DNA of 24,557 nt from assembly GCA_934518555.1 (NCBI GenBank), contig CAKSXW010000025.1:1-24557 (forward strand), written 5' to 3'. Made by a program: the position numbers and the translations under genes. This document shows, in pieces, positions 7,367-14,892 of the stretch. The stretch comes from an uncultured Faecalibacterium sp. Its GTDB lineage: Bacteria > Bacillota > Clostridia > Oscillospirales > Ruminococcaceae. Positions within the stretch are counted from its first letter, which is position 1; each line of letters starts with the position of its first letter. A model generated the notes under the pieces. That model was not told the origin of the DNA and did not search any database. It saw only the letters and a program-made list of their open reading frames with translations.

Positions 7367-8263
7367 ATGTTTGAAAAGTTGGTTGCCATTGAGCCTGTAA
7401 GCCTGATCCCCTCTGCGGAGGAAGCCCTGCACCGCTACGCCAAAGAGGTGGTGCTGTACCGGGATGTGCCCGGCAGCGACGCCGAGATGGTGCGCCGCAT
7501 CGGAGATGCTGACGCTGTGCTGCTGAGCTACACCTCCCGCATGGGCAAGGAGGTCATTGAGCAGTGCCCCAACATCCGTTACATCGGGATGTGCTGCAGC
7601 CTGTACTCGGAGGAAAGTGCCAACGTGGACATTGCCTACGCCCGTACCCGGGGCATCAAGGTGCTGGGCATCCGGGATTACGGCGACCGGGGCGTGGTGG
7701 AGTATGTGCTCCACGAGCTTACCGGCCTGCTCCACGGCTTTGGGATGCCCATGCTGCGGGATGAGCCGGTGGAGATCACCGGCCTGAAGGTGGGCATCGT
7801 AGGCCTGGGCGTTTCCGGCCGGATGATCGCCGATGCCCTGCAGTTCCTGGGGGCCGACATCAGCTACTTTGCCCGGAGTGTCAAACCTGACGCTGAGGCT
7901 GCCGGCATGACCTACAAGCCCCTGCCCCAGCTGCTGGCCGACAGCGAGGTGGTGTTCACCTGCCTGAACAAGAATGTGCTGCTGCTGGGCAGCCAGGAGT
8001 TTGCCCAGCTGGGTGCCGGCAAGGTGCTGTTCAACACCTCCATTGGCCCCGGCTTTGATTCCGCTGCCCTGGAGGCCTGGCTGGACCAGCCCGGTACCTG
8101 GTTCTTCTGCGATACCCGTGCCGCTGCCGGCCCCGTGCAGGAGGGCTTCTTTGACCGGGAAAATGTGCGCTGCGCCAACATTTCCTCCGGCCGCACCAAG
8201 CAGGCCTTTGTGCTGCTGAGCCAGAAGGTGCTGGCCAACCTGGAGACCGCTCTGGCGGAATGA
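7367..8263 (+). CDS. D-2-hydroxyacid dehydrogenase homologue lacking catalytic residues
   Basis: A 298-residue protein with the two-lobed fold of NAD-dependent D-2-hydroxyacid dehydrogenases: GIVGLGVSGRMIADAL (about 143-158) is the Rossmann motif and the order of blocks matches the family. The three usual catalytic positions look replaced. The family's arginine (N-x-x-R-G) reads NTSIGP (223-228), the glutamate region after the next Asp reads CDTRAAAGP, and the histidine position reads CANISSGRT. It may use different chemistry or only bind nucleotide. The start ATG (7367-7369) has AAGGAGG in front, 16 bases after the aspartate-dehydrogenase-like gene, so they form an operon. Function unknown beyond the fold. 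Confidence 0.78.
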   Translation: MFEKLVAIEPVSLIPSAEEALHRYAKEVVLYRDVPGSDAEMVRRIGDADAVLLSYTSRMGKEVIEQCPNIRYIGMCCSLYSEESANVDIAYARTRGIKVLGIRDYGDRGVVEYVLHELTGLLHGFGMPMLRDEPVEITGLKVGIVGLGVSGRMIADALQFLGADISYFARSVKPDAEAAGMTYKPLPQLLADSEVVFTCLNKNVLLLGSQEFAQLGAGKVLFNTSIGPGFDSAALEAWLDQPGTWFFCDTRAAAGPVQEGFFDRENVRCANISSGRTKQAFVLLSQKVLANLETALAE

Positions 8264-8265
8264 CC

Positions 8266-8294
8266 TTGCATCTTGCCCCCGACTGTGGTATGCT
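8266..8294 (+). promoter_or_regulatory. Promoter of the thiD-tenA operon
   Basis: TTGCAT (8266-8271), 17-base spacer, TATGCT (8289-8294) with TGG before it. It starts 3 bases after the stop of the preceding gene and puts the transcript start at the edge of the riboswitch. Confidence 0.65.
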
Positions 8295-8301
8295 GAGGGT
8301 C

Positions 8302-8398
8302 AGAAAAAGGGAGCCTGCAGCCAGCAGGCTGAGAGTGGGCTGTGCTGCCCTGACCTGTGACCTGATTTGGATCATGCCAACGTAGGGAGATAGCGCAT
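8302..8398 (+). ncRNA. TPP riboswitch (THI element)
   Basis: The conserved TPP aptamer blocks are visible in order: the pyrimidine-sensing arm with AGGCTGAGA (about 8326-8334), then a GGC...GCC helix, then ACCTGATTTGGATCATGCCA and ACGTAGGGA. It senses thiamine pyrophosphate. A terminator hairpin (8404-8439) lies between it and the thiD ribosome site, so binding most likely causes premature termination. Confidence 0.93.
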
Positions 8399-8403
8399 CA
8401 AGC

Positions 8404-8439
8404 TGCGGATATGTCTTTGCTGGCATATCCGCATTTTTT
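8404..8439 (+). terminator. Riboswitch-controlled terminator before thiD
   Basis: TGCGGATATG (8404-8413) pairs perfectly with CATATCCGCA (8424-8433), directly followed by six T. It lies 7 bases before the thiD Shine-Dalgarno, the standard layout of a transcriptional OFF switch. Confidence 0.85.
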
Positions 8440-8462
8440 ATGCAAAGGAGCATTGATCATCT

Positions 8463-9263
8463 ATGAAAACTGCATTGACCATTGCCGGCAGTGATTCCAG
8501 CGGCGGCGCTGGGATCCAGGCGGATATCAAGACCATGACCGCCAACGGCGTGTTTGCCATGAGTGCCATTACCGCCCTTACCGCCCAGAACACCACCGGC
8601 GTTACCGGCATCTTTGAGACCAGCCCGGAATTTCTGGCCCAGCAGCTGGATGCGGTGTTTACCGACATCTACCCCGACGCCGTGAAGATCGGCATGGTAA
8701 GCTCTGCCGCCCTCATTGGCACCATTGCCGAAAAGCTCACCACCTACGGGGCCCGGCACATCGTAGTGGACCCGGTGATGGTGGCCACCTCCGGCTCCAA
8801 GCTGCTGCGAGATGACGCCGTAGAGGCCCTGACCCAAAAGCTCCTGCCCATGGCTGAGGTGGTAACTCCCAACATCCCGGAGGCCGAGATCCTTTCCGGC
8901 ATGACCATCACCGACGCTGCCGGTATGGAGGCCGCTGCCCGGATCATCAGCGAGAAATACGGCTGCGCCGTGCTGTGCAAGGGCGGCCACCAGATCAACG
9001 ATGCCGACGACCTGCTGTGGCGAGAGGGCACCGGCAAGTGGTTCCATGGCAAGCGCATCGCCAACCCCAACACCCACGGCACCGGATGCACCCTTTCCAG
9101 TGCCATTGCCTCCAATCTGGCCAAGGGCTGCGACCTGGACACCTCTGTGGAACGGGCCAAGGCCTACATTTCCGGCTGCCTGTCGGCCATGCTGGACCTG
9201 GGCCAGGGCTCCGGCCCCATGAACCATATGTTCGCCCTGAAGGGAGAGTTTGTTGGTGGCTGA
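8463..9263 (+). CDS. thiD: Hydroxymethylpyrimidine / phosphomethylpyrimidine kinase
   Basis: Phosphorylates 4-amino-5-hydroxymethyl-2-methylpyrimidine twice to the diphosphate used for thiamine synthesis. The 266-residue length is typical. The N-terminus LTIAGSDSSGGAGIQADIKT and VDPVMVATSG are family signatures. NTHGTGCTLSSAIA (about 201-214) holds the anion-hole/catalytic Gly-Thr-Gly-Cys of ribokinase-like vitamin kinases. AGGAG at 8446-8450 precedes the ATG. It is the first gene under a TPP riboswitch and overlaps tenA. No thiC, thiE, thiG or thiM is seen here, which suggests a salvage module. Confidence 0.95.
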   Translation: MKTALTIAGSDSSGGAGIQADIKTMTANGVFAMSAITALTAQNTTGVTGIFETSPEFLAQQLDAVFTDIYPDAVKIGMVSSAALIGTIAEKLTTYGARHIVVDPVMVATSGSKLLRDDAVEALTQKLLPMAEVVTPNIPEAEILSGMTITDAAGMEAAARIISEKYGCAVLCKGGHQINDADDLLWREGTGKWFHGKRIANPNTHGTGCTLSSAIASNLAKGCDLDTSVERAKAYISGCLSAMLDLGQGSGPMNHMFALKGEFVGG

Positions 9264-9933
9264 GCCTTCCTTTGTTGCTTCCCTGGTGGAGGAGAGCCTG
9301 CCGGTGTGGCAGAAATGCCTGGACACCGAATTCTTGCGCCGGATGGAGGACGGGACCCTGGATGAGGCCTGCCTGAAGGGCTACATCGTAGAGGACAGCC
9401 TCTATCTGCGAGAGTACGCCAAGATCTTTGCCTGGGGCATGACCAAGGCCACCACCATGGAGACCATGCGCCACTACTATTCCCTGCTCTCTTTTGTACA
9501 GGAAAGCGAGGACGTTACCCGGCTGCGATATCTGGAGCAGTACGGCCTGCAGGAGGCCGATATCCAGGCCCTGCCCCTGCGGCCGGAGAGCCAGGCCTAC
9601 CTGGACTGCATGATCCAGGCCGCCCGGGACGGCGAAGGGGAGGCCGAGTGCATCATGGCCTGTCTGCCCTGTATGCTAAGCTACGGCTGGCTGTTCCAGA
9701 CCCTGCTGGCCCGCAGCCCGGCGGTGGCCCACATGGCCTGGGGGCCCCTGGTGCTGGACTACGCCGGGGCTGGCTACGACAAAGCCTGCCATGCCTGGGC
9801 TGCCTATGCAGAGCAGGCCTGCGCCGGGCTTTCCCCGGAGCGCAAGGCGCATTGCCGGGCCATCTTCCACGCTTGCTCTGAGCACGAGCTGCGGTTTTGG
9901 GAAATGGCTGCCCGGCCCCGTACCGACCTTTAA
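9256..9933 (+). CDS. tenA: TenA / thiaminase II family aminopyrimidine aminohydrolase
   Basis: TenA hydrolyses aminopyrimidine breakdown products of thiamine to hydroxymethylpyrimidine, which ThiD then phosphorylates. The 225-residue all-helical protein has the family blocks: an acidic ..YIVEDSLYLREYAKIFA near residues 43-59, ACLPCMLSYGWLF with the catalytic cysteine near 139, and a C-terminal HELRFWEMA with the active-site glutamate. The start is uncertain: TTG at 9250 or 9253 and GTG at 9256 are all in frame. GTG is preferred because it lies about 8 bases after AGGGAGAG. All options overlap the thiD end, so the two are translationally coupled. Confidence 0.92.
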   Translation: MAEPSFVASLVEESLPVWQKCLDTEFLRRMEDGTLDEACLKGYIVEDSLYLREYAKIFAWGMTKATTMETMRHYYSLLSFVQESEDVTRLRYLEQYGLQEADIQALPLRPESQAYLDCMIQAARDGEGEAECIMACLPCMLSYGWLFQTLLARSPAVAHMAWGPLVLDYAGAGYDKACHAWAAYAEQACAGLSPERKAHCRAIFHACSEHELRFWEMAARPRTDL

Positions 9934-9937
9934 TTGT

Positions 9938-9968
9938 GAGACCGGCTCCCCGGTGGGGCCGGTCTTTT
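9938..9968 (+). terminator. Terminator of thiD-tenA
   Basis: GACCGGC (9940-9946) pairs with GCCGGTC (9958-9964), with further C/G pairs inside, followed by TTTTGATTTTT. Confidence 0.8.
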
Positions 9969-9979
9969 GATTTTTCTGG

Positions 9980-10008
9980 TTGCAATTTGCAGGTTGGTTT
10001 TTTATAAT
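9980..10008 (+). promoter_or_regulatory. Promoter of the dnaD-dnaI operon
   Basis: TTGCAA (9980-9985), exactly 17 bases, consensus TATAAT (10003-10008). The leader to the first ATG is about 45 bases. Confidence 0.75.
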
Positions 10009-10059
10009 AGAGTTGATTGTGCAGGGGCCGAAGCTGCCCCGGAAAGGACCGTTCCCACC

Positions 10060-10443
10060 ATGATCTTTGTTCCCCTGCTGCACTACTTTAAGTGCAAGAA
10101 TATTTACAGCGGCAACGAATACGGCCTGCGGTATCGGCTGACCCCCGGCAAGCGCAGTGTGCCGGACCCGGAGGGCGGCGAAGGTGCCACCAAGGAGGAA
10201 AGCATCCTGACCTTAGACTACTGGCCTGACCCCTGGACCCTGGAAATGACCGACCCGGCCCTGCGCCGACAGGTCATCTTCCCCCTGGACGACCAGGGCC
10301 GTGCCGCTGCAGCCCAGTGCCTGGAGGAGGCTTTCCGGGCAGAGCCGGACCGCTGGAAAAACTGCCCGGATATGATGGACTGCGACCCCTGGGCACCCCC
10401 TGCCCCGGATGATACCGAAGGAGACAAAGCAAAGAACCCATGA
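10060..10443 (+). CDS. Small conserved-looking protein of unknown function
   Basis: A 127-residue soluble, acidic protein I do not recognise. The N-terminus MIFVPLLHYFKCKNIYSGNE is followed by GLRYRLTPG, then a tryptophan-rich middle (LDYWPDPWTLEMTD) and a FPLDDQGRAAAAQCLEEAF helix; the tail is Pro/Asp-rich and likely disordered. No membrane segment or metal cluster is visible. The ATG at 10060 is chosen because a GGAAAGGACC site precedes it; longer forms would include the promoter. Its stop overlaps the ATG of the DnaD gene (ATGA at 10440-10443), so it is the first gene of a replication operon and translationally coupled to it. Function is unknown. Confidence 0.8.
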   Translation: MIFVPLLHYFKCKNIYSGNEYGLRYRLTPGKRSVPDPEGGEGATKEESILTLDYWPDPWTLEMTDPALRRQVIFPLDDQGRAAAAQCLEEAFRAEPDRWKNCPDMMDCDPWAPPAPDDTEGDKAKNP

Positions 10444-11366
10444 TCTATCGTTTAAAAGAACTGAAAGGCGATACCATCGCCGTGCCTCAGCTGGTGTTTG
10501 CCAAGCTGGGCATTGCGGAGGAATACAATGTGCGTGTGGCCCTGTATGTGCTGGCCACCGGCGTCACCGACCCGGACAAGATCTGTGCCGACCTGAAGCT
10601 CCGCAGCCGCATCAGTGCCGAAAGTGCCCTGGCCTTCTGGGCCGGTGCCGGGCTGCTGGAGCGTTACGAGGAAAACGCTGCCCCGGGGGCAGAGCCCAGT
10701 GCTCCGGCCCCCATGACCTGGGCAGAGATCGCCGCTGCCAGCCGCACCGACCCCATGATCTCCAGCCTGATCGACTGCGCCCAGAACGGCTTTGCCCGGC
10801 CCCTGACCCACAAGGAGATGGAAAAGCTGGTGAACCTCTATGTGCAGGAGGGCTTTGCCCCGGAGACGGTGATGCTCTGCGTGGCCTATGTGGCCAGCTG
10901 CGGCAAGCGCACCATGGCGGCGGTGGTCCACGAGCTGAAGGTCTGGCGCACCGAAGGGGTGGAGACCGGAGAGCAGGCGGACGCCCACCTGAAGCTGCTG
11001 GCCCTGCGCCAGAGCCGGGAGCAGTATGTCAGCGGCCTGCTGGGGATCCCTGCGGAGGAGCTGACCCTGGGAGGCCGCAAGGCCATTGCCCGGTGGTACG
11101 AGGTGTACGGCTACGACGACGCCATGGTGCAGGAGGCAGCCGTCCAGGCCGGCCCCAAACGGGACCTGTGGTACTGGAACAGCATCCTCAAGACCTGGAA
11201 CGCCAAAGGCCTGCGGACCATCCACGACGCCCGGGGCCCGGTGGCCGATGCCGGAGCCAGCCGGAACATCCGGGTGGACCGTGCCGAGCCCAGCGGCAAT
11301 GATTTCCTGCGGAGCAGCTCTCTGACTGCTTCGCTGAACCGACTCAAAAAGAAACCGACGCCCTGA
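10440..11366 (+). CDS. DnaD-domain replication protein
   Basis: DnaD/DnaB-type proteins remodel DNA and help recruit the helicase loader at the origin or at restarted forks. The 308-residue product has an N-terminal winged-helix-like part (about 1-80, ending in a short AAPGAEPSAPAP linker) and two DnaD-type helical repeats: about 105-175 (LIDCAQNGFARPLTHKEMEKL...) and about 190-275. The second ends with the family-typical YWNSILKTWNAKGLRT, an analogue of the YxxxIxxxW motif. The tail is basic. It is coupled upstream to a small unknown gene and followed 24 bases later by a DnaI-like loader, which supports a helicase-loading role. Confidence 0.88.
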   Translation: MIYRLKELKGDTIAVPQLVFAKLGIAEEYNVRVALYVLATGVTDPDKICADLKLRSRISAESALAFWAGAGLLERYEENAAPGAEPSAPAPMTWAEIAAASRTDPMISSLIDCAQNGFARPLTHKEMEKLVNLYVQEGFAPETVMLCVAYVASCGKRTMAAVVHELKVWRTEGVETGEQADAHLKLLALRQSREQYVSGLLGIPAEELTLGGRKAIARWYEVYGYDDAMVQEAAVQAGPKRDLWYWNSILKTWNAKGLRTIHDARGPVADAGASRNIRVDRAEPSGNDFLRSSSLTASLNRLKKKPTP

Positions 11367-11390
11367 GGGGTGTCCTTGTGAGGTAACTGC

Positions 11391-12365
11391 ATGCGTACCA
11401 AAAACGAACTGTATCAGGAGGCACTGCGGACGGTGGCTGCCCGGCGGCAGATGGCCCGGGCCCGGGCCCAGGACGCTCAGGCCCAGGCAGAGGCTGCCAT
11501 CCCGGCTTTGCGCCACGCAGAGGAGGAAGTGCGGGTCCGGGGCATCCGCTGCGCTTTGGCCGGAGCCTCCGGCAAGGACCGGACCCAGGCCGCCGCTGCT
11601 TTGGCAGAGGCCCGGCAGAAGCTCACCGACCTGCTGGCCGCCAGCGGCCGCCCGGCCGACGCCCTGGAGCCCCGGTACACCTGCCCGGACTGCCAGGACA
11701 CCGGCACCCGGCAGGGCCGCACCTGCGCCTGTGTGCACAAGGTGATGCAGCAGCTGCGCCGCCAGGAGATCGAGGCCCTTTCCAGCCTGGCCATCTCCAG
11801 CTTTGACACCATGGAGACCCGGTACTACCCCAACCAGGTGGACCCGGGCAGCGGCGTGAACATCCGCACCTACATGGGCCAGCTGCTGCAGGGTCTGCGA
11901 GACTACGCCCAGGACTTTGACCCCCGGGAGAACGAGAGCCTGATGCTGGTGGGCAACGCCGGCTTGGGCAAGACCCATGCCGCCCTGGCCATTGCAGGCC
12001 TGGTGCTGGCCAAAGGCTATGACGTGATCTATGTTTCCAGCCCGGATTTCTTTGGCAAGATCGAGGCCTCTCGGTTTGACCCCTCCGGGGATGCCGACAC
12101 CCTGCTGCGGACCGCCTCCACTGCCGACCTGCTGATCCTGGATGATCTGGGCACCGAGTTCGTCACCCCCTACTTCATCACGGTGTTCTACAGCCTGCTG
12201 AACAACCGCCTGGGGGCCGGGCTGCCTACCATCATCACTACCAACATCACCGACGGTGCGTTGCTGGAAAAGCGGTATACCGAAAAGATCTCCAGCCGTC
12301 TTTCGGCCTTTATCCCCTTCAACTTTGTGGGAGAGGACATCCGGGCCCAAAAGGCTCTGGAGTGA
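11391..12365 (+). CDS. DnaI/DnaC-like helicase loader ATPase
   Basis: An AAA+ ATPase that loads the replicative helicase onto DNA. The 324-residue product has a long charged coiled-coil-like N-terminus (about 1-90, Ala/Arg/Gln/Glu-rich) and a zinc-binding cluster CPDC...CAC (Cys98, 101, 112, 114) as in DnaI. The ATPase domain has Walker A GNAGLGKTH (188-196), Walker B LLILDDLG (247-254), sensor 1 TTN (283-285) and an arginine in EKISSRLSAF. The ATG follows GAGGTAA. The window holds a complete DnaD-DnaI pair; it could serve the chromosome or be a second copy, but the context looks chromosomal and no phage genes are near. Confidence 0.9.
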   Translation: MRTKNELYQEALRTVAARRQMARARAQDAQAQAEAAIPALRHAEEEVRVRGIRCALAGASGKDRTQAAAALAEARQKLTDLLAASGRPADALEPRYTCPDCQDTGTRQGRTCACVHKVMQQLRRQEIEALSSLAISSFDTMETRYYPNQVDPGSGVNIRTYMGQLLQGLRDYAQDFDPRENESLMLVGNAGLGKTHAALAIAGLVLAKGYDVIYVSSPDFFGKIEASRFDPSGDADTLLRTASTADLLILDDLGTEFVTPYFITVFYSLLNNRLGAGLPTIITTNITDGALLEKRYTEKISSRLSAFIPFNFVGEDIRAQKALE

Positions 12366-12390
12366 CCCAAAAACAACGATCTATGCAAAA

Positions 12391-12440
12391 AAAGCATCCG
12401 CCAGGAGCCGGTTGTATCCCGGTCCTTTGGCGGATGCTTT
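12391..12440. terminator. Bidirectional terminator between dnaI-like and yycJ-like genes
   Basis: AAAGCATCCGCCA (12391-12403) pairs perfectly with TGGCGGATGCTTT (12428-12440). The minus-strand side has a run of seven T and the plus side reads TTTGTTGGTTTT. It separates convergent genes. Confidence 0.85.
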
Positions 12441-12456
12441 GTTGGTTTTATGGCGG

Positions 12457-13245
12457 TCAGAACTCCAGGGCCGGGCTCACCTCATTGCGGCGCTGGGTCT
12501 GGACGATGCAGTCCTTTTCCGGCACCACGCCAGCAGCCCCCAGGGTGGTGAACACCGTCTGCAGAGCCAAGGCAGGGGTGTTATTCTCCTGGGAAAGGTG
12601 GCACAGGGCAAACCGCTTGCAGCCTTCCTGGATCAGCTCCAGCAGCTTTGCGGCACACGCATCGTTGGATAAATGCCCCCGGCTGCTCTCAATGCGAGCC
12701 CGTAAGTAATAGGGGTAGGGGCCGCTGCGGAGCATCCGCAGGTCGTAGTTGCTTTCCAACGCCACCAGGTCGCAGCCCGACAGGGCCTTGTGCACCGGAG
12801 GGGTCAGGACCCCCAGGTCGGTGGCAATGGTCATGGTCTTGCCGTCGGGGGTGTGGATGCGGTAGCCCACACAGGGCACATCGTGACTGGTGGGAAAGGT
12901 CTGGACCCCAAAGGCTCCAATATCCTCCTCCCTGCCCTCCAGGGCATTCAGCTCACAGCTGGGGGGTACGATGCCTCCGTCGTCCAGAAAATCCAGGGTC
13001 GCAGCAGAGCCATACACCGGCAGGGGGTTCTTTTTGAGAAAGGTGGAAAGCCCCTTTACATGGTCACTGTGCTCATGGGTCACCAGAATGCCGTCGCAAT
13101 CGCTGATGGCCAGGCCCAGAGCCTTCAGGGCTGCGGTGGTGGTGCGGACCCCCTTGCCCATATCCACGATCAGGTACCGGCTGCCGCAGCGCACCACGCT
13201 GCTGTTGCCGGAGGAGCCGGAATACAACGAGATAAACTCTGCCAT
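12457..13245 (-). CDS. MBL-fold metallohydrolase, YycJ/WalJ family
   Basis: A 262-residue metallo-beta-lactamase-fold hydrolase. The metal motif THEHSDH (about 60-66) is intact, with a further histidine in TSHDVPCVGY, Asp in IATDLG and a C-terminal CHLSQENNT. The opening SLYSGSSGNS is characteristic of the YycJ/WalJ group, which is linked to the WalRK cell-wall regulon and DNA mismatch repair in Firmicutes. The start ATG (13243-13245) follows GAGGAG; an upstream ATG at 13266 lacks a site. Here it follows murA rather than walRK. The exact substrate is unknown; exonuclease activity has been suggested for the family. Confidence 0.88.
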   Translation of the reverse strand: MAEFISLYSGSSGNSSVVRCGSRYLIVDMGKGVRTTTAALKALGLAISDCDGILVTHEHSDHVKGLSTFLKKNPLPVYGSAATLDFLDDGGIVPPSCELNALEGREEDIGAFGVQTFPTSHDVPCVGYRIHTPDGKTMTIATDLGVLTPPVHKALSGCDLVALESNYDLRMLRSGPYPYYLRARIESSRGHLSNDACAAKLLELIQEGCKRFALCHLSQENNTPALALQTVFTTLGAAGVVPEKDCIVQTQRRNEVSPALEF

Positions 13246-13270
13246 GAAAAAATCTCCTCTGCTCACGAAA

Positions 13271-13299
13271 ACAGCCCGCCGCAGATCACGGCAGGCTGT
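13271..13299. terminator. Hairpin terminator between murA and yycJ-like gene
   Basis: ACAGCCCGCCG pairs with CGGCAGGCTGT with one internal mismatch. On the minus strand only four T follow, so leakage from murA into the downstream gene is possible. Confidence 0.6.
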
Positions 13300-13323
13300 T
13301 GTTTTTTGTAACGCTGTCCTGGT

Positions 13324-14607
13324 TTACAGGGCCTGTTCCAGTGCGGCAGGTACCCGGTCCACCTTGTGGATATCGGCACCCAGACCCTGGAGCTTTTCGA
13401 CGATGTTCTCGTAGCCACGCTCAATGTGGCCGATCTCCTCGATCTCACTGGTGCCCTCGGTCATCAGGGCAGCCACCACCATGGCGGCACCGGCCCGCAG
13501 GTCGGAGGCACGCAAGGGGGCAGGGCTCAGCTTGTCCACGCCCTCAAACACAGCTACCTGACCATCCACCTGGACGTTGGCCCCCATCTTCCGCAGCTCG
13601 TCCACATAACGGAAGCGGTTGTCCCACACGCTCTCGGTAACGGTGCTGGTGCCCTTGGCCACGCTCAGCAGCACACCCATCAGGGGCTGCATATCCGTGG
13701 GGAAGCCGGGGTGCGGCATGGTGTTGATCTTCAGGGGCAGGATGTCGCCGGTGCGACGGACCCGCACAGCGTCGTCAAACTCCTCCACTTCCACACCAGC
13801 CCGGCGGAGCTTTGCGGTGATGGGCTCCAGGTGCTTGGGGGTCACGTTCTTGATCAGCACATCCCCACCGGTGGCAGCAGCAGCCACCATGTAGCTGCCA
13901 GCCTCGATCTGGTCCGGAATGATGCTGTAGGTGCAGCCGTGCATCTTTTCCACGCCTCGCACCTTGATGACATCGGTGCCTGCGCCCCGAATATCGGCGC
14001 CGCACATATTCAAAAAGTTTGCCAGGTCCACCACATGGGGCTCCTTGGCACAGTTTTCCAGAATGGTCTGGCCCTTGGCCATTACGGCGCTGAGCATCCC
14101 GTTCATGGTGGCACCTACGCTGACCTTATCAAAGAAGATATGGGCACCGTTCAGTTCCTTGGCCCGGACACTGATCATACCGTAGTCCACGCTGTCCTCA
14201 GCACCCAGGGCACTGAACACCTTCAGGTGCTGGTCGATGGGCCGGGGGCCCAGGTTGCAGCCGCCGGGCATGGCCACCTGAGCCTTGCCAAAACGGGACA
14301 GCAGTGCGCCCAGGAAATAATAGCTGGCACGCATCTGACGGGAAAGATCGTCCGGCACATTGGTGCTGTTCAGATGGGTGGTGTCGATCTCGTAGGTGTT
14401 GCGGTTGAGCATCTTGACCTGGGCACCCAGAGTGCTCAGGATCTTCAGGCTCACAGCCACATCGCTGATATCCGGCAGATTTTCGATCACGCAGACATCC
14501 GCTGCCAGAATGGTGGCAGGCAGGATGCCCACCGCCGCATTCTTGGCACCGGAAATAATGACCTCGCCGTGCAGGGGCTTGCCGCCCGTAATAACAAATT
14601 TCTCCAC
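13324..14607 (-). CDS. murA: UDP-N-acetylglucosamine 1-carboxyvinyltransferase
   Basis: Transfers enolpyruvate from PEP to UDP-GlcNAc, the first committed step of peptidoglycan synthesis; the target of fosfomycin. The 427-residue length is standard. It opens VEKFVITGGKPLHGEVIISG with GAKNAA in the substrate site. AMPGGCNLGPRPID carries the catalytic cysteine, so the enzyme is of the fosfomycin-sensitive Cys type rather than the Asp type. The start is a GTG (14605-14607) 9 bases after AAGGAG; an upstream ATG in the same frame lacks a site and adds non-family residues. Firmicutes often carry two copies; which one this is cannot be told. Confidence 0.95.
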   Translation of the reverse strand: MEKFVITGGKPLHGEVIISGAKNAAVGILPATILAADVCVIENLPDISDVAVSLKILSTLGAQVKMLNRNTYEIDTTHLNSTNVPDDLSRQMRASYYFLGALLSRFGKAQVAMPGGCNLGPRPIDQHLKVFSALGAEDSVDYGMISVRAKELNGAHIFFDKVSVGATMNGMLSAVMAKGQTILENCAKEPHVVDLANFLNMCGADIRGAGTDVIKVRGVEKMHGCTYSIIPDQIEAGSYMVAAAATGGDVLIKNVTPKHLEPITAKLRRAGVEVEEFDDAVRVRRTGDILPLKINTMPHPGFPTDMQPLMGVLLSVAKGTSTVTESVWDNRFRYVDELRKMGANVQVDGQVAVFEGVDKLSPAPLRASDLRAGAAMVVAALMTEGTSEIEEIGHIERGYENIVEKLQGLGADIHKVDRVPAALEQAL

Positions 14608-14738
14608 TTGTATGATCTCCTTGTCAAAGGCCTGTGCCACAGGCCCGTTAAAGGTTCCTGAAAGCAATTTCATCCTGCTGTACTGCCGGGGCCGGATGTG
14701 CAAAGCAACCAAAGCCCTTGCATAATTACAGCTATCTT

Positions 14739-14766
14739 ATTATACACAACTTCCACAAAAAAGCAA
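14739..14766 (-). promoter_or_regulatory. Likely promoter of murA
   Basis: Minus strand TTGCTT (14761-14766), 16-base spacer, consensus TATAAT (14739-14744), leaving a leader of about 125 bases. In the rest of the 285-base gap between murA and fbp (14608-14892) I see only a short CCTGG/CCAGG hairpin and AT-rich sequence. Confidence 0.55.
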
Positions 14767-14892
14767 AGCCCCGATTGTACGAGATTCATTATTTTCTGTT
14801 TTGCCCAGAATCCGCCTGGATATTCCAGGATTTTATCTCTTTTTTTCAGAAAATTGACCTTGCACGGCACACAGGGCCCCGTCTGCCGGCAC

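Noticed and set aside
6397..7389. 330-residue open frame opposite the aspartate-dehydrogenase-like gene
   Set aside because: His/Gly-rich antisense translation crossing the divergent promoter region; no ribosome site or domain.
10452..12350. 632-residue open frame on the minus strand
   Set aside because: Antisense shadow of the dnaD- and dnaI-like genes; Gly/Gln/His-rich low-complexity translation with no start site or family motif.
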